NCBI GenBank assembly: GCA_001586965.3
Contig: LUCW03000095.1
Location: 1 to 38,063 of the forward strand
DNA from: Sphaeroforma sirkka
Lineage: Eukaryota; Opisthokonta; Ichthyosporea; Ichthyophonida
DNA: 38,063 nt
Direction: 5' to 3'
Within the stretch, counting starts at the first letter, position 1. Each line of letters begins with the position of its first letter. The position numbers were made by a program, and so were the translations under genes. Positions 31,901-38,063 of the stretch are shown piece by piece. Below the pieces are notes generated by a model. It was not told the DNA's origin and did not search any database. It saw only the letters and a program-made list of their open reading frames with translations.

Positions 31901-32659
31901 GAGGGGCTAGGCTAGGGTTTTCTTCGTCTTTAATCTTGTGGCGCCCTATAGTAGAGCGAGAGGGAGTGGCTAGGCTAGAGTTTTTCTTCGTCTTTTATCT
32001 TGTGGCGCCCTATAGTAGAGCGAGAGGAGGGGCTAGGCTAGGTTTTTTCTTCGTCTTTAATCTTGTGGCGCCCTATAGTAGAGCGCGAGAGGAGGGGGCT
32101 AGGCTAGAGTTTTTCTTCGTCTTTTATCTTGTGGCCCTATAGTAGAGCGAGAGGTAGGCTAGGGTTTTTCTCTCGTCTTTTATCTTGTGGCGCCCTATAG
32201 TAGAGCGAGAGGGAGGGGTTAGGCTGGGGTTTTCTTCGTCTTTATCTTGTGGCGCCCTATAGTAGAGAGAGAGGGAGGGGCTAGGCTAGGGTTTTCTTCG
32301 TCTTTAATCTTGTGGCGCCTATAGTAGAGCGAGAGAGGGAGGGGCTAGGCTAGGGTTTTCTTCGTCTTTAATCTTGTGGCGCCCTATAGTAGAGCGAGAG
32401 GGAGGGTGAGGCTAGGTTTTTCTTCGTCTTTTATCTTGTGGCGCCCTATAGTAGAGCGAGAGGGAGAGGCTAGGCTAGGCTTTTTTTCTTCGTCTTTTAT
32501 CTTGTGGCTCCCTATAGTAGAGCGAGAGGGAGGGGCAGGAGGCTAGGAATTTTTCTTCGTCTTTTATCTTGTGGCGCCCTATAGTAGAGCGAGAGGGAGG
32601 GGCTAGGCTAGGGTTTTTCTTCGTCTTTAATCTTGTGGTGCCCTATAGTAGAGCGAGAT
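7954..32659 (+). repeat. 63-bp satellite array, about 24.7 kb
   Basis: Roughly 390 head-to-tail copies with no spacers. The modal unit is 63 bases. It holds the palindromes GGCGCC and CTATAG, then a purine/G-rich block (GAGAGGGAGGGG, CTAGGCTAGGG), then a pyrimidine block (TTTTCTTCGTC, TTTTATCTTG). Copies differ mainly in T-run length (about 4 to 8), in GA/GGA copy number around GAGAGGGAGG, and in single-base variants. Because 63 is divisible by three, accidental open frames of up to about 118 codons occur; they shift frame with each indel and are not genes. The array joins LTR sequence on the left and ends near GAGCGAGATG on the right. Confidence 0.98.
22735..22800 (+). repeat. Scrambled satellite unit
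   Basis: A patch where pieces of the unit are out of order or shortened (TTAGAGCGAGAGAG, then CTAGGCTAGGGG and CTCTTTATAGTGG). Similar disrupted patches occur near 18230-18255, 24000-24060, 24215-24245, 24490-24530, 26305-26330, 27295-27320, 28245-28275, 28470-28490, 28855-28910, 29340-29390 and 29460-29520. Confidence 0.7.
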
Positions 32660-32690
32660 GTAGTAAGTATACGCGAGATAACTGTATCTC

Positions 32691-32719
32691 AACGTTCTCC
32701 CTCCTCAGGAGGGGACGTT
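32691..32719. repeat. Hairpin 1 right of the satellite
   Basis: Inverted repeat with an outer AACGT/ACGTT stem and an inner G+C-rich stem (CCTCC/GGAGG extended by two pairs), a 3-base loop and a 2-base bulge. About 12 base pairs in total. Confidence 0.75.
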
Positions 32720-32755
32720 GTTCATTTATTAGTAATTATAAACAGTAATCCTAAA

Positions 32756-32786
32756 ATGACTGACTCTTAAATGAGTCATTAGTCAT
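32756..32786. repeat. Hairpin 2 right of the satellite
   Basis: Outer ATGAC/GTCAT and inner TGACTC/GAGTCA arms around a 6-base loop (TTAAAT), with a small asymmetric bulge. Confidence 0.75.
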
Positions 32787-32816
32787 GTGCTGTAAAACCA
32801 GCAAAACCCTAAAACC

Positions 32817-32844
32817 CAGTTTATCAGATTATTCTGATAAACTG
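32817..32844. repeat. Hairpin 3 right of the satellite
   Basis: Perfect 11-base arms CAGTTTATCAG/CTGATAAACTG around the loop ATTATT. Confidence 0.85.
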
Positions 32845-32990
32845 TAAAACTTGTAATAAACCTAAAATAATCAAATAAATATAAGTACTTGTATTCTGAC
32901 CACAACCCCCCCCAAACTGAAGCACTGAACAAAGCAGTGTGCCAGTTTCAGAGATGATAAGAATAGCATAGTACCTTATGTTCTGACATT

Positions 32991-33142
32991 ATCCTCGAGA
33001 GCTAGAGCATTGTGCTGGCATTTATCCTCGAGAGCTAGAGCATTGTGCTGGCATTTATCCTCGAGAGCTAGAGCATTGTGCTGGCATTTATCCTCAGAGA
33101 GCTAGAGCATTGTGCTGGCATTTTACCTCAGAGAGCTAGAGG
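32991..33142 (+). repeat. 33-bp tandem repeat, 4.5 copies
   Basis: Three identical 33-base units (32991-33023, 33024-33056, 33057-33089), one 34-base variant (33090-33123) and a partial fifth. Each contains CCTCGAGAGCTAGAG followed by CATTGTGCTGGCATTT. The identity of the first three copies points to recent amplification or homogenisation. Confidence 0.95.
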
Positions 33143-33347
33143 ACCCGATGTGTACGTCTCGAGCGACCCGTCGTGTTTGAATTCTTGAAGCTACTGTTCA
33201 TCTGTGTCAGCATATAGGAGTTTGGCAAGTACAATATAGGACTGTATTTGTGTCGGAGAAAAACTGCCAGTGGCAGAAACCGTGCAAACCATTAACCCGC
33301 TGTTTCAAAACAATGCCCAAGGAGTTGTTTGATTGATTTCGCTGTGT
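33143..33347. other. Unique spacer between two tandem repeats
   Basis: No gene recognised. It contains a short near-palindrome CTGCCA-G-TGGCAG at 33264-33276. Another CTCGAG-type piece at about 33156 resembles the flanking repeat core. Confidence 0.5.
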
Positions 33348-33736
33348 TATACTCCGAAGCAAGAGTGGCTCATTTAACCTCGCGAGCTTGAGCCGCTGAC
33401 GATTTTCCCTCGCGAGCTCGAGTGCTAACCGTTTATTCTCGCGAGCTCGAGTGGCTGGTTTATACTCGGGAGCTAGAGTCGCTGCTTTTTTTATACTCAA
33501 GAGCTCGAGAGGCTGGTTTATACTCGGGAGCTAGAGTTGCTGGTTTATACTCGGGAGCTAGAGTCGCTGCTTTTTTATACTCAAGAGCTCGAGAGGCTGG
33601 TTTATACTCGGGAGCTAGAGTTGCTGGTTTATACTCGGGAGCTAGAGTCGCTGCTTTTTTTATACTCAAGAGCTCGAGTGGCTGGTTAATACTCGGGAGC
33701 TAGAGTTGCTGGTTTATGCTCCAGAGCTTGAGCTCG
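33348..33736 (+). repeat. 27-bp tandem repeat with 85-bp higher-order unit
   Basis: About 14 monomers of 27 to 31 bases, each with a TCG-GAGCT-GAG type core. From 33461 they follow a regular three-monomer order: a 30-31 base type ending in a T-run, a 27-base CTCAAGAGCTCGAG type, and a 27-base CTCGGGAGCTAGAG type. The triplet repeats at 33461, 33546, 33630 and 33715, so the higher-order period is 84-85 bases. The left-hand monomers (33350-33460, with CTCGCGAGCTCGAG cores) are more diverged. The block ends about 25 bases from the chromodomain end of the - strand element and may be its 3' untranslated part. Confidence 0.92.
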
Positions 33737-33816
33737 ATATCCGAGAACAAAGTTATATTGAAGATAAAGTATTAGACTTGTGCACGTTGGCGCTTACGTG
33801 TCCGTGTCTGCGAAGC

Positions 33817-33960
33817 TTTGTGGTAGGCCGCGATATCGTTGGCATCATCAAAAGCTTCTGCTGTTTCCCACGTTGGTTCGCCTTCTCGCCATCTCACCAG
33901 GTATTCTAATTTCCCCGTCTCATCATTCGTACGATGTGTGATAATATGGCGAAACTCAAC
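33817..33960 (-). pseudogene. Chromodomain of the - strand chromovirus
   Basis: At the C-terminal end of pol: VEFRHIITHR, then EYLVRWREGEPTWETAEA and DDANDIAAYHK. The YLVRW....TWE pattern with a closing helix is the chromodomain signature. The Tyr, Trp and second aromatic of the methyl-lysine cage are recognisable by position. A basic tail (RTRKRQR) follows. Chromoviruses use this module to direct integration to marked chromatin. Confidence 0.88.
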
Positions 33961-33989
33961 CCCTCCTTTGGTCCATAAGTCTTCGTTAA

Positions 33990-34930
33990 TTGGTGGGTCT
34001 GTGCGTCTATGCACTAAACGGAGGAGTTCCACCCGTACCGGTTTGGTCTTGAATTCTGGTGGGGCGGAACCATCCTTGTTCGCTAACTCGTAGCGTTGGC
34101 CGTGTCTAGCTTTGACTACATATGGTCCAAACAATGGCCGCATAGCCTTCGTTGTTCGGCCTTCTGATCGTACCATGACCACATCTCCTTCGTCGAAATG
34201 TACCAAGTCGTGAGAATGCAGGCGGTCAAATGTCGTCGTAAGCTTGCCTGTATACTTCTTGGTAATGTGGTGGAGGGTCGGCAATATAGTGTCCTGTAAC
34301 TGGTCTAATCGTTGTGCCCAGGTGTCATTCGTCATCGGCTGAGAATCCGGTAACTCGTCCGTGAAATCGGCGAACGGAACATGGCGGCGGCCAAAGTACA
34401 CGCTAAACGGTGCACTCTTATGGCGACGGGATATCCGAAGGTTCTGGTATAGCATCGTAAACGGAAGGCGAGACACCTTATGTAGCATCCCCACTTCCTG
34501 GACCAGAAGCTCCACTAACTTGTTGGTGAACTCCTTCCCCATGTCTGTTTGGATTTTACGGGGAAACCATGTTCGCCAAAAAAATCTCTATGAGTGTCTG
34601 TGTCGTGGTTTCCTTTGTCTTGTCCGGTGTGGCTCGAAGGATAGAATAGCCTGTGGCGATGTCTAAGACGTGAAGAATATAATTGTTCTTGCGTCTGGAC
34701 TCCAGTGGCATCGGGATGTAGTCCACTTGAATATGGTCCCACGGGTAGCGTGCATCGATGCTAATCATCGGGTGGAAACCTTTACGAAGTGTGTCCTGTC
34801 CCAAACATGTGCCACATTGCCGCTTAACTTCTGTGGCTAACTCAAGTGCCCCTGGCCAAACGTGACCGTTCTGACGAAGTTGTTGGACTGTGTCCGCCGC
34901 CCCATGATGTCCTTGTTCGTGTTGCGCTTG
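33990..34930 (-). pseudogene. Integrase of the - strand chromovirus
   Basis: Reading right to left: zinc domain with AQHEQGHH (near 34920) and CGTCLGQ (near 34800), catalytic core start RYPWDHIQVDYIPM (near 34725), a downstream block shared with the + copy (LYQNLRISRRHKSAPFSVYFGRR near 34430), and a GPY/F-like module (LFGPYVVKARHG near 34120). The gene is broken and the core is not fully readable. Confidence 0.85.
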
Positions 34931-35114
34931 CGTGAGTTGCGTACGACGCTGTTTCTCCGCCGGACTCGCTTGTGCAAACGCCGGTTGACCCTCTGCATCT
35001 GCCAGTGTCACTGAGATTTCTCGCGCTGTGTCTAAGCACATGACATATTTTGTATGCTTTGGTTCTGCAAAACCAAGTCGCTGTGAAAACAGCGGGTCCA
35101 GTTTGAATCCATTG

Positions 35115-35465
35115 GGAGGACCCACCCGTGCTACTACGGTATGACCCCATGGTGTCTTCCCACATGCGTACTTAGCGTACTTGAGGAACGTGTGTGGTGT
35201 CCGTGGTACCAGCACCGGTTCTGTCTGCAATAACTGCTTGAACAGGTCGAACCATGGTGCTCTTGGTACCCATGGTAGACATACTGTGGCCCGTGCGCCG
35301 TCGGCTCGTATCTTGCGTAACATCCTGTGTATCTGTCCCCAAGGCGGGTTCATCCATCCATCGACTATCGACCAGTCGTGGGCAAACGCTCCTTCCCCAT
35401 CATCCTTCGTCCAGAACCGAGGAAGCTGAGCGTTGGTTGGGTCCGCAAATACATCTATGTCTTTC
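35115..35465 (-). pseudogene. Dam-like domain of the - strand chromovirus
   Basis: The same extra block as in the + copy, better preserved: DIDVFADPTNAQLPRFWTKDD, GAFAHDW, DGWMNPPWGQIHRMLRKI, ARATVCLPWVPRAPWF and HTVVARVGPP. The D-F-A...N...RFWT...W...NPPW arrangement is close to Dam-type N6-adenine methyltransferases. It sits between RNase H and integrase. Its conservation in a second diverged copy argues that it is a fixed part of this family. Confidence 0.65.
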
Positions 35466-35554
35466 GGTCCAAAGTGTTGTTGCGCTTGTTCAAAGTAACT
35501 AGGGAATAACTGCCAGCCGTCGGTATACATTATTTCGAGTTCGTCCTGCTCCGC

Positions 35555-35915
35555 TGTCCCCTCGTGTACTCTACTTAACATGTCCGGGAGCACATTTGAC
35601 TCTCCTGGTATATGCGATATGGTAAAGTTGAATGGCGCGATGATATGATGCCATCTCTGAAGCATCGGATTAAGCTTGAGCTGTGTGTTCATATATACAA
35701 GGGCCTTGTGGTCCGGGAAGACCGCAAACCGTTGCCCATCCAAGTATTCCCTGAAATGTGTCAGTCCATATACCAATGCCAGTAACTCCTTCATAGGTGT
35801 GGCGTAGTTCTGTTGCGCATGGTTCAGAGTCTTACTAAAGAACATTAAGTAATGTTTCTTACCGTTGACCCATTGGAATAGCGCTCCCCTAAACCGTAAT
35901 CGCTAGCGTCGGTTT
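35555..35915 (-). pseudogene. RNase H domain of the - strand chromovirus
   Basis: NLETDASDYGLG starts the domain. MKELLALVYGLTHF, PDHKALVYMNTQ and HIPGESNVLPDMLSRVHEG follow, all aligning with the + copy. Broken. Confidence 0.86.
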
Positions 35916-36149
35916 CCAAGTTTAGAGGAATGCCGTCGACCGGAAAGTGTAACGCCACAGCATTCACCACTGCGTCTTTCATTGCCTGCCACGCCTGTGC
36001 ATGTCTCTCCTCCCAACGATCACCTATCAACTCCTTTGGTTTGAGTTTGCAAAATTCGCGCAAGGGTGCAACCGTGTTCGCGAAATTAGGCAGATGTTCG
36101 TGGAGGTAATTTGCTAAACCCAACGCCGAGGCTATATCTTTGTATCGTT

Positions 36150-36720
36150 GTGGTGTGGGCCAGTCGATCAACTTGGCCTGCTTTTCATGGTCAATGTCAA
36201 TGCCTTGTGCCGATACTTTCTTCCCTAGGATCATGACTTCGGAGATAGCGAAGTGGCACTTGGCAGGGTTAAGCTTAAAACTGTGGTATGTTAAGCGTTG
36301 TATCACCTTCTGCACCGTCCTAACGTGTTCGTCATAACCGTCACTGGCGATAACTATGTCATCGATATAGTGGTGAACCGGTAAGCCATCAAGTATTGTA
36401 CTCAAGGTACGTTGAAACTGCTGCGTGAGTACATGAAGACCGAACGGTGCTGATGTGAACGAGTACTGATAACGTTCGTGTGTAAAACTAAATAAGTATT
36501 GTGAGTCTGGATGGATGGGCAGCCTGTGGTATGCAGCCGATATGTCCAGCGTCGTGTAGTACTTCTTACTCTTGAGGCGAGATATGAGTTCGTTGACCTT
36601 GGGGATCAGGAACTGGTCACCAGGAATAAGCGCGTTAACGGCACGCATGTCTAAACCCACGCGTACCTTCTTGACGTTGCCTTCCGCATCGAATGTCGGT
36701 ACCGCAAGGAGAGGAAGATT
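36150..36720 (-). pseudogene. Reverse transcriptase of the - strand chromovirus
   Basis: Motifs in order: LDMRAVNALIPGDQF, TLDISAAYHRLPI, QYSFTSAPFGL, LTQQFQRTLS, YIDDIVIAS and KLNPAKCHFA. The catalytic box is YIDD where the + copy has YLDD; both occur in active Ty3 families. The FGLH-LTQQFQ variant is shared with the + copy, so it is a family trait. Confidence 0.93.
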
Positions 36721-37420
36721 AACAGTCGTTGGTGTCGTTCGTTTTCGTGATCACCAAATCCGTCAACCACTTCTTCACTTGTTCATCCACATAGGGGAGC
36801 CATCGATCGGATACGAAGTTACGCGCCGATCGCCGCATCTGCAACGCTTGTTCATGGGTTACTGGGATGGTTACCTCACTCCCTTCCAGACGACAGCGCG
36901 CGTTGTCGGCAATTTTCGCATTGGCTTCCAAATCCTGTGCCAACCGTTGGCGTACATCGACGGGTTCCGTCGTGTTAGGTGCCTGTCGGCGTGGTATGGG
37001 TTCGAGGAGCTCTTCTAGTTCTGTGGGGTCTATTGGTGCAAGTGGCGATTGGATACCGCCTATGTATAGGCCCAAGCCTTTCAACATATCTTGCCCCCAC
37101 TATAACATCTATACCCGTCGGCAAGTTCATCAATTCTAATGAACCGTCGATAATTCTGGTACCGTACCTTATAGGTACCACTTCCGTCGTCCCCAGTCGA
37201 GGAGTTCGCACCGCCTTGTCAGCTAAATATATATAAATGACCCAGGTGGTGCCGGAGTTATTGGTCGACCAAGGAGGTCTGCGGATGTCTGTGAGAGATA
37301 CAACTTCTATTTGCTCCGTGTGTCTATCAAGGCTTTGAACGTACGTCCGTTGATTTGTACTTGAATATAGACTCGGTTGTCTGACGTCAGCAATGGGTCT
37401 TGTATTGCCATCACTGCTCC
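36720..37420 (-). pseudogene. Protease and linker remnant of the - strand chromovirus
   Basis: The linker before RT is readable: LGLYIGGIQSPLAPIDPTELEELLEPIPRR and RSARNFVSDRWLPYVDEQVKKWLTDLV, matching the + copy. The protease part further right is recognised only in pieces (SLELMNLPTGIDVIVG near 37110-37150). The domain is strongly decayed. Confidence 0.7.
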
Positions 37421-37499
37421 AATCGTGGTAACAAATATGAAGCTCTATCCGACTCAGACACCCTCACCTCTCATGCATGATCGGCTACCGACTCCCACA

Positions 37500-38063
37500 T
37501 GTCATAGGTGTGGTTTTGGTGGTGACGTCATGTGCTCGAAGTCTTCGTAAAGGATCGTGTTGATATGAATCTCTGTAGCTTCCGATGGTGGAGCCAAGTC
37601 TTCGTCCTGTGTAATCGCATTCACCTGTACTTGATGCGTCGGACGTATTGTAACTACGTCTCTAGTCTGGGATGTATTCTGCCCCTGTCCTGCGGTTGAC
37701 GTTGTGGACGGTCTGTGTACCGATTGTACGTCCCTCAAAAGGACGGTTGTTGTCGTATAGCCTTGTTCGACCCTCTGTGCTCACCGCTTGCGACGCCCTG
37801 AAATGGTGACACCGTGGGATGTGCCTACCACCTGGTGGCGCCTGTGCCTGGCACCCCCGCACAAGTCGTTGGTACCGTAGGTTGGGGCCGTTGAGTCCAA
37901 TTCTGCGTTTGTCGTCTACTCGTCTGTAGGTTGGGGCGGCTATTGGTGTGGTCGCGACTTCCATTGGTCGTCGGGCCCTCGCGGTTGTTGCGACCCTGAA
38001 ACGTGCTGCCGTACGTTGCTGTGCATCCTGAATGTCAGGGCTCAACAGCTGTATAAGCTCGTG
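37500..38063 (-). pseudogene. gag C-terminal remnant of the - strand chromovirus
   Basis: Readable pieces match the + copy gag: PDIQDAQQRTAARFR near 38030 and the zinc-finger half QAPPGGRHIPRCHHF near 37810-37855. Gln/Thr/Arg-rich linker follows. The remnant reaches the right edge of the window. Confidence 0.65.

Larger units (their letters stand above)
32660..32990. other. Unique AT-rich right junction with three hairpins
   Basis: Unique sequence right of the satellite. It holds three inverted repeats, listed separately, a telomere-like AAAACCCTAAAACCC at about 32803-32817, and a C-run near 32906. No gene is seen. Confidence 0.6.
33760..38063 (-). mobile_element. Ty3/gypsy chromovirus fossil, - strand copy
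   Basis: A second member of the same family, read right to left: gag C-terminal part, decayed protease, RT, RNase H, Dam-like domain, integrase, GPY/F-like module and a well-preserved chromodomain. It runs off the right edge, so the gag N-terminus and 5' LTR are outside the window. RT identity with the + copy is about 80 percent by eye at the protein level, and codon use differs (more G/C-ending codons here), so the two are separate lineages and not a recent duplicate pair. It is broken at several points (about six to ten). No LTR could be recognised at its 3' side; tandem repeats begin there instead. Confidence 0.92.

Noticed and set aside
8134-32142. Many open frames of 60 to 118 codons in the array with WRPIVEREGGARLGF or APYSRARGG repeats
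   Set aside because: They arise because the modal 63-bp unit is divisible by three. Frames shift at every T-run or GA indel, and there is no consistent start or conserved single frame.
7954-32659. CRISPR array
   Set aside because: Units are contiguous at 62-65 bp with no unique spacers, and the flanks are eukaryotic retroelements.
7954-32659. Lys-tRNA-type primer binding site (TGGCGCCC) in each satellite unit
   Set aside because: Only eight bases agree with the retroviral Lys3 site. The following bases do not match, and the motif is simply part of the repeat.
7954-32659. rDNA intergenic spacer repeats
   Set aside because: No rRNA gene sequence occurs in the window, and both sides are retroelements.
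33206-33703. Open frames across the 27-bp repeats on both strands
   Set aside because: They are products of a repeat unit divisible by three; no start context or homology supports a protein.
34842-37236. Open frames on the opposite strand or other frames of the - strand element
   Set aside because: They overlap clear RT, RNase H, Dam-like and integrase sequence and show no independent motifs.

Overview
This is a eukaryotic, repeat-dominated window. No host protein gene is supportable. Three blocks account for almost all of it: a broken Ty3/gypsy chromovirus on the + strand (about 1364 to 7953), a very long tandem satellite with a modal unit of 63 bp (7954 to 32659, roughly 390 units), and a second broken member of the same chromovirus family on the - strand (about 33760 to the right edge). 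The two elements are convergent, so their chromodomain (3') ends both face the satellite. The organism cannot be fixed from sequence alone. The divergent chromovirus lineage and a TTTAGGG-type telomere-like motif inside the satellite fit a protist or alga; an alveolate such as Perkinsus is my guess from memory only.

Left flank (1 to 1363): mostly unrecognised sequence, with a reverse-strand tRNA-like/SINE-like remnant (599-685) carrying Pol III A and B boxes and a T-run, then a TA microsatellite. The + element follows, with a primer-binding-site candidate, gag with a short in-frame peptide repeat and an unusual zinc finger, aspartic protease, reverse transcriptase, RNase H, a Dam-like (N6-adenine methyltransferase-like) domain, integrase and a chromodomain remnant. 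After it come a two-copy tandem duplication, a polypurine tract and the start of a 3' LTR (7778), which runs directly into the satellite.

The satellite unit has a G-rich half (GAGGGAGGGG, CTAGGCTAGGG) and a pyrimidine half with the mirror repeat TTTTCTTCGTCTTTT. Unit variants are not evenly spread. CTTTAATC units mark both edges, extra-C (GCCGAG) and CCAGG units mark the left and middle, and the stretch from about 19 to 30 kb is the most uniform.

Right flank (32660 to 33760): three successive hairpins, a 33-bp tandem repeat, and a 27-bp tandem repeat organised as an 85-bp three-unit higher-order repeat. The last two share a CTCG-GAGCT-GAG core. The - strand element then starts with a well-preserved chromodomain and continues through integrase, Dam-like domain, RNase H, RT and a decayed protease to the C-terminal part of gag, leaving the window on the right.

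The most interesting points are the satellite itself, its setting between two chromodomain elements (as in some centromeric or other heterochromatic regions), and the Dam-like domain between RNase H and integrase in both element copies.
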